DNA of 64,000 nt from contig AP023052.1 in NCBI GenBank assembly GCA_019703815.1, positions 1,984,001-2,048,000 on the forward strand, in the 5' to 3' direction. This document shows, one piece after another, positions 8,978 through 17,593 of the stretch. The first letter of the stretch is position 1, and every line of letters begins with the position of its first letter. This DNA is from Thaumasiovibrio occultus. Its GTDB lineage: Bacteria > Pseudomonadota > Gammaproteobacteria > Enterobacterales > Vibrionaceae. Under the pieces are notes generated by a model that worked only from the letters and a program-made list of their open reading frames with translations, was not told the DNA's origin and ran no database searches. The position numbers and the translations under genes are program-made.

Positions 8978-9400
8978 GTGTTTGTCATTCAGCAAACAAT
9001 CGACATCAGTATAAGCTGTCACCGCCTTTTCCAACTGCTCACCAGCAGCGACGACATTCCCCGCTACTTCCCGATACTGGCGGTGGAGAGTCCATGGACA
9101 GTGGGCAAAGCGCTCAACTTTCATGGCGAGATCAACGGTGAGCCTTTTACTGATTATGGCACGATTGAAGTGCTACAAGCGCCAACGCACTTTCAATACC
9201 GGTATTGGAGCACCAACCATGGCACGGTGCGAGCCCCGGAAAATCACCTCACGATCAGCTATCGCCTCGAAGCAACCGCCACGGGCACCACGCTGCATCT
9301 CGAGCATCGTAATATCTGCTCGGAAACGCTATATGAACAGATGAACACCCAGGGTTGGCCTTATCTGCTTAACGCGCTAAAAGCGTTTGCTGAACGTTGA
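8978..9400 (+). CDS. SRPBCC (START-like) family protein
   Basis: 140 residues from a GTG start at 8978 with CGGAG a few bases upstream. The opening FVIQQTIDISISCHRLFQLLTSSDDIPRYFP and the later LTISYRLEATATGTTLHLEHR are typical of the polyketide-cyclase/AHSA1-like SRPBCC fold: a helix-grip with a deep ligand pocket. The ligand is unknown. It forms a convergent pair with def and the two share the terminator at 9440-9467. Confidence 0.7.
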   Translation: MFVIQQTIDISISCHRLFQLLTSSDDIPRYFPILAVESPWTVGKALNFHGEINGEPFTDYGTIEVLQAPTHFQYRYWSTNHGTVRAPENHLTISYRLEATATGTTLHLEHRNICSETLYEQMNTQGWPYLLNALKAFAER

Positions 9401-9439
9401 TACAAGCACATCACAATAAGGTTTAGCGTGTATGCGATC

Positions 9440-9467
9440 AAAAAAGACTCCTACTGGAGTCTTTTTT
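9440..9467. terminator. Bidirectional rho-independent terminator
   Basis: Perfect 12-bp stem (A6 GACTCC with GGAGTC T6) and a TACT loop, lying between the convergent SRPBCC and peptide deformylase genes. Confidence 0.92.
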
Positions 9468-9511
9468 GTCTTCAACGGCAGATGCCGACAAGCTTAACCG
9501 CGTTATGCCGT

Positions 9512-10018
9512 TTACTTACCTGCGGCTTTCACCGCTTTCTTCACTTTTTTCATCGCCATCTGACGCTTTAAAGGTGAAAGGTAGTCAATAAACAAATTAC
9601 CGGCTAAGTGGTCAATCTCGTGCTGCATCACAATCGCCAAGAAGTCATCACTTTCAATGGTCAACGGCTCACCGTGGCGGTCTTGAGCATTGACGATGAC
9701 CGACGTAAAACGCTCTACTTCCGCGTAATAATCAGGTACTGACAAGCAGCCTTCTTGACCCATGGCTTTTTCATCGCCACCTTGAACTTGCGGGTTAACC
9801 AAAATCAAAGGCTCATCGCGCGTTTCTGAAAGATCAATCACCACGACCGCTTCGCTGCGACCAACTTGTGTCGAGGCTAAGCCAATACCATTGTCGGTGT
9901 CGTAAAGGGTGTCGAGTAAGTCATCAATCAGCGTTTGTACCGCATCAAAATCGGTTACCGGCGTCGCTTGCACTTTCAAGCGTGGATCCGGTGCGGTCAA
10001 AATTTCTAGTACAGCCAT
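9512..10018 (-). CDS. def: Peptide deformylase
   Basis: 168 residues, the normal length. All three metal-site motifs are present: GIGLASTQVG near residue 44, EGCLSVP with the Cys ligand near residue 92, and QHEIDHLAGNLF with the two His ligands and catalytic Glu near residues 131-142. Motif 1 has Ser where most deformylases have Ala (GIGLAxxQ). The enzyme removes the formyl group from nascent proteins. It is not beside fmt, unlike the usual housekeeping def-fmt pair, so it may be a second deformylase of the genome; that is inference. Confidence 0.95.
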   Translation of the reverse strand: MAVLEILTAPDPRLKVQATPVTDFDAVQTLIDDLLDTLYDTDNGIGLASTQVGRSEAVVVIDLSETRDEPLILVNPQVQGGDEKAMGQEGCLSVPDYYAEVERFTSVIVNAQDRHGEPLTIESDDFLAIVMQHEIDHLAGNLFIDYLSPLKRQMAMKKVKKAVKAAGK

Positions 10019-10102
10019 GGTTTCCCCAATGTCATCGTGTCTGAGGTAAGGCGATTGATGCCCTACAAAGGTTTCGCGCGCATTGTATCAAAGATCGCGA
10101 GA

Positions 10103-10133
10103 CAAAAAAGACCCCGACATTATGCCGGGGTCT
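10103..10133 (-). terminator. Rho-independent terminator of the RND efflux operon
   Basis: 8-bp stem AGACCCCG / CGGGGTCT followed on the minus strand by a T run, 23 bases beyond the stop of the RND pump gene. Confidence 0.88.
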
Positions 10134-10155
10134 TAGTGTCAGCTTCACGTAACGC

Positions 10156-13100
10156 TTACGCGTCTTGTGGCGTCTTGATTCGGAACAACGCAGCGTACAA
10201 CAGTGGAATCACCACCAGGGTGAGTGCCGTTGCGAACAACAAACCGAACATAATGGTCACGGCCATACTCTTGAAGAACGGATCCAACAACAGTGGGGCC
10301 ACACCCATGATCGTGGTCAGTGCGCCAAGCACTACCGGACGCGCACGACTTAGCGCCGAATGGACAATCGCATCAAATGGCTCGCGCCCTTCTTTGATCT
10401 CTTGGTCTGCTTGGTCAACCAATACAATGGCGTTTTTCACCATCATACCAATCAAGCTCAAGAAGCCGAGGATCGCCATAAACTCAAACGGCGTCTGGAA
10501 CGCCACCAGACCGACCACCACACCGATAACGGCAAGCGGCGCGGTTAACCAAATCACCAGAGGTTGGCGCAAGGCGTTAAACATAAAGACAACCGCCAAG
10601 ATCATCGCACTAAAGCCATATGGCGCCGATGTCACCAAACCTTCGTTCGCTTCTTTCGATGCTTTGTACTCACCGTACCACGTTAGGCTGTAACCTGGTG
10701 GCAGTTCGATGGTTTCGATCTGCTGCTTGATGGTGTTAAACGCATCGTTAGTCACAACGCCCGGCGCGGGGTCAGCTTGCACCATGATGGTTGGCACGCG
10801 GTCGATACGACGGATCATCGCGTCTTGCCACACCAAATCAAGGTTGGTTACCAGTTGGCTTAGTGGGATCCATGTGCCTGTTTTCGAGCTAAACACTTCG
10901 GTGTTTTCGATCACACGGGCATTGTCGCGCTCTGCTTCTGGCGCACGCACCACGATTGGGATCAAATCGTTGCCTTCACGGAACACGCCTACTGAGCGTC
11001 CACTTAGCGCTTGTGCGAGTGCCGCGTTCACGTCTTGCTGCGTCAGGCCCAACTGCTGCATATTGCTTTCGTTGAACTGCGGACGCACTACTGGCACTTG
11101 TTGACGCCAATCATCTTGCACCGCGATCAAGTTAGAATCGGCTAGCATCATGGCTTTCGCTTGTTCAGCCAATTCACGTAGCACGGTCGAGTCTGGACCA
11201 CGGAAGCCCACTTCAATCTTCTTACCGCCCCCGCGACCTAGCATGAATTTCCACACTTTCACTGACGCTTGTGGGTAATTCGCTGTCAGCTCCGTTTGTA
11301 GCTCTTCAAGCAGCGCTGGAATAATGGTGTGATCGTCAACATCAATCAACAGCTGACCATAAGCCGTGTTTGGCGGCTCTGGCGCGTAAGTCAACATAAA
11401 GCGCAATGCACCGCCACCCGCGAAGCTCGCAATGTGGGTAACACCGTCTTTGGCAGCGACATCAGCGCGCATTTGATCAAGGATCGCTGCTGTTGTTTCA
11501 ATATCAGTCCCTTGCGGCAGTGACATATCAACCACGAACTGTGGACGCGGTGAGTCAGGCATAAAGCCCGGCGGTACCGCTTTCGCGCCGTACAAACCGC
11601 CCATCAACATCGCAATCAATGCCAGTGCCGTCAGTTTACGGTGGCGCAACACCCACAACAGCATACCTTGGTAGCTGCGCAGAATGATCCCCGCTTTTTG
11701 TTCCCCTTCGGTCACTTTCACGCGCAGGAACTGATCGCAAAGCAGTGGGGTAACCGTCACCGCAAACAACCAACTCAAGGCCATTGAGTACAGGACAACC
11801 CAGAACAATGAACCGGCGTATTCACCCATATCACTTGGCGACAGGCCGATCGCACTGAAGGCCAAAATACCAACCACTGTACCGCCTAATAGCGGCCAAA
11901 TAGTTGACTGTACAACCGATTCAATCGCTTCGCGGCGATCTTCACCTTGCTGTAGTTTCACGATGACGCCGTCGGTAACCACGATGGCGTTATCCACCAG
12001 CATGCCGAGGGCGATGATCAAGGCACCGAGCGAGATCCGCTGCATCGCGATATCGTCGAGCAACATGATGATCAACGTACCTGCCACGGTCAGTAGCAGA
12101 ACAAAACCGATGATAAGACCTGAGCGCAAACCCATGAAGACCAGCAGTACCACAAATACAATCGCAACTGCGGCAATCAAGTTATCAACGAAGTTGGCGA
12201 CTGAGCTACGAACCGAGTCTGATTGTAGCGAGATCGGGTGCAGCTCCATGCCCACTGGGCGCATGCCATCAAGTTCCGCTAGGCGCGCTTTTACCGCATC
12301 GCCCATCTCAACAACGTTACCGCCCGCGACGTTAGAAACACCAAGACCAATCGCACGCTTACCGTCGTAGGTCATCAGCAAGCTGGCTGGCTCTTGATAT
12401 CCACGACTAATCGTGGCGATATCGCTTAGGCGCAAAATGGTGCCATCGCTACCAAAACCGATCTGGAGATTTTCCAACGCATGGTAATCAGCAACCGCAG
12501 CAGCCGGGATCACCGGAATACGCATATCGCCAGCGTTAAAGTCACCCGCCACCGATACTTGGTTTTGTTGCTGCAGCACTTGGTAAATTTGTTGGCTTGA
12601 GACACCAAACTGCGACAGACGCTCGCGCGAGATCTCAACAAAAATACGCGGTTGCTTTAGACCCAGCGCTGCTGTTTTCGCGACACCAGGTACCAGCGCC
12701 AACTCACGACGCAGCAAATCCACATACTCTTGCAACTGGCGATCGGTATACCCTTCACCCGTTACTGCATAGAACTGCGCGTAGGTATCGGCAAAGTCAT
12801 CGTTAACAATCACCGGACCCGCGCCAGGAGGCAACATACGGGTGGCATCAGTGATCTTACGACGCAGCTTATCCCACACTTGGTCGAGCGCATCTTTGTC
12901 TTTGGAGAACTCCATCTTGATCTCCACCGTCACTTCAGAGCGACCAGGCTTCGATACCGATTTCACTTCATCCAATTCTTGAAGCTGTTGAACTGCGCCT
13001 TCAATTACGTCAGTCACTTCATCCGCCACTTCTTGCGCGGTGGCACCCGGATATTGGGTCACCACCATCGCTTGACGAATGATAAACTCAGGGTCTTCAA

Positions 13101-13203
13101 AGCGGCCCAGTTTGAGGTAGCTGAGGTAGCCCCCAAACAAAATTAATGCAATACACACCCACATAGTGGTGCTTTTTAGCATCGCAAAGCGTGCAATACT
13201 CAT
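10156..13203 (-). CDS. RND-family multidrug efflux pump, inner-membrane subunit
   Basis: 1015 residues, full length for an HAE1/AcrB-type proton-driven pump. It begins MSIARFAMLKSTTMWV and has the porter-domain start VVTQYPGATAQEVADEVTDVIE. In TM4 it has LGMLVDNAIVVTDG with the adjacent acidic residue for proton transfer, and near the C-terminus GFLSLIGMMVKNAIVLVDQ and SALSRARPVVLGALTTIMG. It lacks the extended C-terminal tail of AcrB itself and looks closest to the shorter branch common in vibrios. Transcribed with its adaptor (three bases apart). No outer-membrane channel gene is adjacent, so a TolC encoded elsewhere is expected. Confidence 0.93.
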   Translation of the reverse strand: MSIARFAMLKSTTMWVCIALILFGGYLSYLKLGRFEDPEFIIRQAMVVTQYPGATAQEVADEVTDVIEGAVQQLQELDEVKSVSKPGRSEVTVEIKMEFSKDKDALDQVWDKLRRKITDATRMLPPGAGPVIVNDDFADTYAQFYAVTGEGYTDRQLQEYVDLLRRELALVPGVAKTAALGLKQPRIFVEISRERLSQFGVSSQQIYQVLQQQNQVSVAGDFNAGDMRIPVIPAAAVADYHALENLQIGFGSDGTILRLSDIATISRGYQEPASLLMTYDGKRAIGLGVSNVAGGNVVEMGDAVKARLAELDGMRPVGMELHPISLQSDSVRSSVANFVDNLIAAVAIVFVVLLVFMGLRSGLIIGFVLLLTVAGTLIIMLLDDIAMQRISLGALIIALGMLVDNAIVVTDGVIVKLQQGEDRREAIESVVQSTIWPLLGGTVVGILAFSAIGLSPSDMGEYAGSLFWVVLYSMALSWLFAVTVTPLLCDQFLRVKVTEGEQKAGIILRSYQGMLLWVLRHRKLTALALIAMLMGGLYGAKAVPPGFMPDSPRPQFVVDMSLPQGTDIETTAAILDQMRADVAAKDGVTHIASFAGGGALRFMLTYAPEPPNTAYGQLLIDVDDHTIIPALLEELQTELTANYPQASVKVWKFMLGRGGGKKIEVGFRGPDSTVLRELAEQAKAMMLADSNLIAVQDDWRQQVPVVRPQFNESNMQQLGLTQQDVNAALAQALSGRSVGVFREGNDLIPIVVRAPEAERDNARVIENTEVFSSKTGTWIPLSQLVTNLDLVWQDAMIRRIDRVPTIMVQADPAPGVVTNDAFNTIKQQIETIELPPGYSLTWYGEYKASKEANEGLVTSAPYGFSAMILAVVFMFNALRQPLVIWLTAPLAVIGVVVGLVAFQTPFEFMAILGFLSLIGMMVKNAIVLVDQADQEIKEGREPFDAIVHSALSRARPVVLGALTTIMGVAPLLLDPFFKSMAVTIMFGLLFATALTLVVIPLLYAALFRIKTPQDA

Positions 13204-13206
13204 GGC

Positions 13207-14292
13207 TTACTCTCCCGCAGCAGTTTGCAACGGATAAACCTGCATACCCGGCTGAATAGAGTTCGCCGCAACGGTAACAATGCGATCGCCCACTTCCAGA
13301 CCAGCATTGATGATCACACTCTTACCGACTAACTCGCCCACAGTAACAACGCGTTGTTGAACGTTGCCTTCTGCGTCCACAGCCCACACGAACTGCTCAC
13401 CCATGTTATTTGGTTGCACAGCGGCTAGTGGTACCATGATCACGCCAGTTTCTGCGTTCGCTTCGCTTTTGCCTTCGACACGCACTGTCATACCTGGCAA
13501 TACGTTCAGGCCTTTCATGTCAGTAAAGCCCAAGATCACTGAATAAGTTTGAGTTAAAGGATTAGCCTCAGACACAAAGTACTTGTACTGCAAATCGAGT
13601 GGGGTATCAGCAAAACCATCAACATAACCGTACGCTTCTTGATTACGGTGTTCGTCGTTAGCGAGGAATTCTTGGCTCGGAACTTCAATCACAACTTCAA
13701 GTTGCGACAGATCTTGCAGCGAGTACACCACTTGGTTGGCTTGCACTTGAGCAAAGTTGTTCACGTTCTTTTGCGCAATCACACCGGCAAACGGCGCCAC
13801 TAACGTTGCGTCATCAAGATTGCGTTTTGCATCAGCGTAACGGTTACGCGATAAATCGCGTTGGGTTTGTAGCTTTTCCAAATCGCTGCGAGAAATCGCT
13901 TGGCTAGATTCGAAAATTTGCAGACCACGCTTGTAATCGGCCTGCGCTTTACGCAATTCAGTATTGGCGGAATTCAATGCGATTTGCAGTTGGCGCTGAT
14001 CCAGCTTTGCCAACACTTGGCCCGCTTCAACGCGATCGCCTTCTTCAACCAGCAATTCAACTAACTTACCTGATTGACGGAACGACAGGTCGGCACGCTC
14101 TGATGAACGAACCACCCCGTGGAAGCTAAGGGAAGACATAGTGCTACGCTGCACATCTTCAATAACCGCTGGGCGGGCTGGTTGAACCACTTCTTGTTGC
14201 TGCTCAGTGTTGTTTTGCTCGCCGCACGCTGACAAGATCAACGCACTCAAAAGCACCACACCACCGCGCGCAAAATGCCGGGAGCATGCCAT
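13207..14292 (-). CDS. RND efflux periplasmic adaptor (membrane fusion lipoprotein)
   Basis: 361 residues from ATG 14292; the longer in-frame start at 14400 is rejected because the lipoprotein signal begins at 14292 and AGAGGA lies upstream. The lipobox LSAC is near residues 20-23. Then come the barrel-sandwich halves (VEEGDRVEAGQVLAKLDQRQ and ATLVAPFAGVIAQKNVNNF) enclosing a helical hairpin, followed by beta-barrel and membrane-proximal domains. It bridges the pump at 10156-13203 to an outer-membrane channel. No regulator gene is adjacent. Confidence 0.92.
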   Translation of the reverse strand: MACSRHFARGGVVLLSALILSACGEQNNTEQQQEVVQPARPAVIEDVQRSTMSSLSFHGVVRSSERADLSFRQSGKLVELLVEEGDRVEAGQVLAKLDQRQLQIALNSANTELRKAQADYKRGLQIFESSQAISRSDLEKLQTQRDLSRNRYADAKRNLDDATLVAPFAGVIAQKNVNNFAQVQANQVVYSLQDLSQLEVVIEVPSQEFLANDEHRNQEAYGYVDGFADTPLDLQYKYFVSEANPLTQTYSVILGFTDMKGLNVLPGMTVRVEGKSEANAETGVIMVPLAAVQPNNMGEQFVWAVDAEGNVQQRVVTVGELVGKSVIINAGLEVGDRIVTVAANSIQPGMQVYPLQTAAGE

Positions 14293-14769
14293 AATCGAAA
14301 ATCCTCTAAACAGTGATAAATCACTAAAAAATAGATAAAAATAAAAAAGACGGTAAGCGCCTTCCCTACCAAAAGTTGAGCGGCAGGCCAAGTTAACCAT
14401 CTAACGTGACGATTTATACCTGTATCACGCTGAACATGCCTTGAATATCGCTCAATTGCTGTTCAATACTACACGTATTATTGGTCAATCTCATCTGGGT
14501 ATCCATTCGCCCAAGAAATTGAAGGCAGCGCAAGATACCCTAGGAAAATAAAATGGCAAAGCGGAGAAATGTCAGAGGAAAGTCAGAGGACGGTAAGACC
14601 TCCGAAACATGTCCAAGGAAAATGTAAATTATTTGAAACAACCCAAGACATCGTTGCGTGCCAGCCCTAATAAGCACGCTTCATTTCTGCATTAATTAGG
14701 ATAAAACGGCATACTGCAAGAACGCCTATTCGAAGTGGTTTTCGAGTGAGCTAATTGACTGTTCAATAT
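14293..14769. other. Intergenic region upstream of the RND efflux operon
   Basis: Roughly 480 bases without a credible gene. The promoter and any operator of the efflux operon must be here, but I could not pick a convincing -35/-10 pair or operator palindrome by eye. Confidence 0.4.
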
Positions 14770-14863
14770 AGATTGGTGAGTGCGCGAGCTGCGCTTACTG
14801 ATATGTTTTCGCAGCACCAACACAAACCTCCCTACCTAAACCTTATGTTGGTGCTGCTTTTTT
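14770..14863 (+). ncRNA. Candidate small RNA ending in a strong terminator
   Basis: No open frame leads into this plus-strand structure. An imperfect hairpin (GTGAGTGCGC / GCGCTTAC, about 14776-14799) is followed by a 12-bp perfect stem, GCAGCACCAACA (14811-14822) with TGTTGGTGCTGC (14846-14857), then six T. The 23-base loop is pyrimidine rich and contains CCTCCCT, complementary to a Shine-Dalgarno sequence, a common seed in Hfq-dependent regulators. The terminator-like end is solid; the RNA, its 5' end and its role are inference. No known small RNA was recognised. Confidence 0.4.
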
Positions 14864-15048
14864 ATTGACGTTGTTCGTTTAAATTTTTATAAAATTGAGC
14901 GCTTTTTATCGCCTATTACCTAGCCTACCTGTGCGATGTTTTAGTATGGGTTCGCGCTCTGTCATCGAACGTTCACAGACTACTAAATCTATATCGACAA
15001 GTAACCTCGTAGATCACTGTTTCTCCGAGGTTTACCCTTTTCGTCTCA

Positions 15049-15573
15049 CTAACAATACACGTCTAGCAAAGGTTGGACACTTTTCACTGCGGGATCGCAA
15101 TCTTCCTGCCAGGGGAAACGCCCGGCTTCATCTGACCACACCAATTGAAACGCAGGAAAAGGCGCATTGAGTTTGCTGTAAATCCAATTGGCAAAACCAA
15201 AATAGGTTGGGTAATGCGCAAGCGCAACGGGGATCAGCTTCATCTTGATCCCTTCGGCTATATCATCAAAGGCCATTTCAGGCACCATCGGACTCGCCGC
15301 TTGGGTGATTTTCACTGCCAATTGCTGCAACCATTGATGGGCAATATCTGGCAGCTGCCCCATGATGATAATTTCAGGATGTTGATGAGAATAGAAATGC
15401 CCAAGAGAGAAAGCGAACTGTGGTTGGTCTTGGTAACTCGCGACTAAGACGGGGCTCCAACCCTGTGTTTGTATTTGCAAAATGACGCGTTGATCGTAAT
15501 CGTCTTCCGCTTTAGGAAAGGTAAAATCGGGGGGTAGCGCGCGTGCAAACTCCATTGTTGGGGTGAATGTCAT
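15049..15573 (-). CDS. DUF4262-family protein
   Basis: 174 residues from ATG 15573, preceded by GAGGAG. The pattern WSPVLVASYQDQPQFAFSLGHFYSHQHPEIIIMG and later YFGFANWIYSKLNAPFPAFQLVWSDEAGRFPWQ fit the DUF4262 family: small soluble proteins with a conserved 'YTxGL'-like core and a C-terminal FPW motif. Function unknown. Isolated unit on the minus strand. Confidence 0.7.
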   Translation of the reverse strand: MTFTPTMEFARALPPDFTFPKAEDDYDQRVILQIQTQGWSPVLVASYQDQPQFAFSLGHFYSHQHPEIIIMGQLPDIAHQWLQQLAVKITQAASPMVPEMAFDDIAEGIKMKLIPVALAHYPTYFGFANWIYSKLNAPFPAFQLVWSDEAGRFPWQEDCDPAVKSVQPLLDVYC

Positions 15574-15873
15574 AACTGGCTCCTCATATTTTGGGTCTGC
15601 CAAGATAGTACTGGAGCGTGCGTTATCCCCCCTCACCCTTCTGTGTCATTTTGTTACCTTCTGCACAAAGATATACCTAAAAAGATGATAAATAATAACA
15701 ATTTGTCGTATTGATAAGGCTATTTTTGAACATTTAGGGTAAATTGACCACCCCCATTCCTTTCTCAGCTTATGACTGCGCCATAAGATGCGCCTTGCGA
15801 CATTGATGTTTGCACGCCCATTTCACTCAGGCGCGCAGCAAAAAGGCAGCGCGATGAAAACCACCAAAGAACA

Positions 15874-16488
15874 TCACTGGCGAGAAAACAGTAAATTGGC
15901 TCCAGAGATAGATAAAAACACCGCGCAGACGCGATTAAACGCTTTCGCCATTTGCGGACGAGCAAACCAATTACGTAGATACAAGCCAAACAGCGCGTAA
16001 ATAGAGATCGTCAGCAGCTCTAACATCAAAAACGTCGCGCCCAACGCAAAGAATTGCTGATCGGTATTCTTTTGAATATCGACAAACTGAGGTAGAAAAG
16101 CAGTAAATATCAAAATCGCTTTCGGGTTACCGGCTGCGAGTAAAAACTCTTGCTTTGCCAGCCCAAAGTAAGTTCGCGTCGTATCCCCTTCTTGCAGTGG
16201 GATCGCCTCCGAGCGCCACAACTGGAATGCCAGCCAAAACAAATACAGTGCCCCGGCCACTTTGATCAACATAAATAAAGTTTGCGAGGCATACAAAATC
16301 ACGGCTAATCCTGATGCGGTTAACGCAATCATTATGGCAAACGCGATGATCCTCCCCGCTCCGCCATACAATGCCGCGCCAAATCCATAACTGCGCGAAT
16401 TGTTCATCGCGAGCAAGTTGTTCGGCCCGGGCGTCATATTAAGAGCGAAGCATGCCGGGATAAACCACAGCAAGGTTACTAAATCCAT
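15874..16488 (-). CDS. LysE/RhtB-family amino-acid exporter
   Basis: 204 residues with about six hydrophobic helices and the family hallmark near the N-terminus, NMTPGPNNLLAMNNSRSYG. Later parts (KVAGALYLFWLAFQLWR, AAGNPKAILIFTAFLPQFVD) also match RhtB/LysE translocators, which export amino acids or related metabolites by proton exchange. The substrate cannot be told. No LysR-type regulator is adjacent. It is the last ordinary chromosomal gene before the capsule region. Confidence 0.88.
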   Translation of the reverse strand: MDLVTLLWFIPACFALNMTPGPNNLLAMNNSRSYGFGAALYGGAGRIIAFAIMIALTASGLAVILYASQTLFMLIKVAGALYLFWLAFQLWRSEAIPLQEGDTTRTYFGLAKQEFLLAAGNPKAILIFTAFLPQFVDIQKNTDQQFFALGATFLMLELLTISIYALFGLYLRNWFARPQMAKAFNRVCAVFLSISGANLLFSRQ

Positions 16489-16781
16489 TTTTCCTATTTC
16501 CTTATTTTCAGCGCGCAGGTTACGTCAAAAGCCTTGTATGGCTCTTCCTTGCTAGAGCGTGTATCCCGGCAACCTACAAGAAGATTCCGCCAAGCGTTAT
16601 GCGTGACCGTTAAGACGCCACGTTAAAGCCAAGCATTTAAACAGAGCTGACCGCCTATTGATACAAAATCCAAGCAGCATATTTGTAACATTTCTTGGTG
16701 GGTGGCAAGTAAGTGATTATTTCTTTTGAACGTAGAATGTACAAGGCGAGATGGCGAACAATCCGAATTCATATAGCGAGC

Positions 16782-17567
16782 TTAATCTGTGACGTTGATC
16801 TGTTGCTCTCCAGGTGTAGCAGTGTAGCTATTTTTTTTCTGTTTCTTAGTGGTTGATGTTTGTTTTTTTTTTTTTTTTTCAAGCCAGAGGCGGGCATACG
16901 GGTTTCCGGCCGGTCCGGTGGCCTGGGGGATGTGTATAAGCGCTTCTTCAAGATCAGGGTAGTACGTTAGCTCACCCTTATGGAGAATGATCGCACTATC
17001 ACAGAATTCACGAATTTCCTTCATATCATGGCTGACCATAATCACACTGGCTTCTTTGCTTTTAGCCAACAGCGCATCTTTCGCTTTCTTGCGGAATTTC
17101 TGATCGCCGACCGATGTCGCTTCGTCGATGAGGTAAACATCAAAATCGATAGCAATACAGCAACCGAAGGCCAGGCGTGACCGCATACCGCTCGAATAGC
17201 TTTTCACCGGTAGATCGTACTTGATACCCAGCTCGGCAAAATCCTTCACCTTCTCTTCATAGGCATCAAGATCGGCAACGCCATTAACGCGACCAATAAA
17301 GCGCGTGTTCTCGCGCCCAGTCATTTGAGGATGAATCCCCGTCGCTAACGCCACTGGCCAAGAAAGCGCTTTATCTGTCAATACCTTGCCTTTGTTGGGA
17401 TACTCGCTACCAGCAAGAATCCGAAACAATGTCGATTTACCCGCACCATTCGACCCCAGCAGCGCTATATTATTTCCTTCAGGAAGAGTAAAATTGAGGT
17501 CTCGAAATACATATTGTTTGCCCAGTTCTGACGGGTAATATTTGGTTAAGTTAGATAGTGTAATCAT
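16782..17567 (-). CDS. kpsT: Capsule export ABC transporter ATPase (KpsT-like), locus A; C-terminus artefactual
   Basis: 261 residues as read. Residues 1-209 are a normal KpsT/CtrD-type ATPase: Walker A GSNGAGKST (38-46), signature YSSGMRS (124-130), Walker B VYLIDEA (144-150), and a MVSHD switch histidine. They align without gaps to the copy at 48756-49412, which is only 218 residues long. From residue 210 the frame runs through an adapter-like sequence and a 17-base A run (see 16863-16940), giving a Lys/Thr tail that is not biological. The ATPase powers the KpsM permease for capsule export and lacks the extra C-terminal sugar-binding domain of Wzt. Last gene of locus A. Confidence 0.88.
   Translation of the reverse strand: MITLSNLTKYYPSELGKQYVFRDLNFTLPEGNNIALLGSNGAGKSTLFRILAGSEYPNKGKVLTDKALSWPVALATGIHPQMTGRENTRFIGRVNGVADLDAYEEKVKDFAELGIKYDLPVKSYSSGMRSRLAFGCCIAIDFDVYLIDEATSVGDQKFRKKAKDALLAKSKEASVIMVSHDMKEIREFCDSAIILHKGELTYYPDLEEALIHIPQATGPAGNPYARLWLEKKKKKQTSTTKKQKKNSYTATPGEQQINVTD
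16863..16940 (-). other. Sequencing-adapter artefact (error-rich Nextera/P7-like sequence plus poly-A)
   Basis: Reading the minus strand, the kpsT frame meets CTTATACACATC (16940-16929), an exact piece of the Nextera mosaic end. After an imperfect copy of the read-2 adapter comes an 8-base slot where an index would sit, then CGTATGCC exact, TCTGGCTTG (one extra G relative to P7) and 17 consecutive A. This is the order of an Illumina read running through its insert into the P7 end, with base-call errors. It replaces the true 3' end of kpsT. Confidence 0.85.
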
Positions 17568-17593
17568 GGCTACTTGTTACATTAAATATTGAA

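Noticed and set aside
16782-16940. Lys/Thr-rich KpsT extension as a possible new C-terminal domain
   Set aside because: The start of the extension coincides with adapter sequence and a 17-base A run; the paralogue lacks it.
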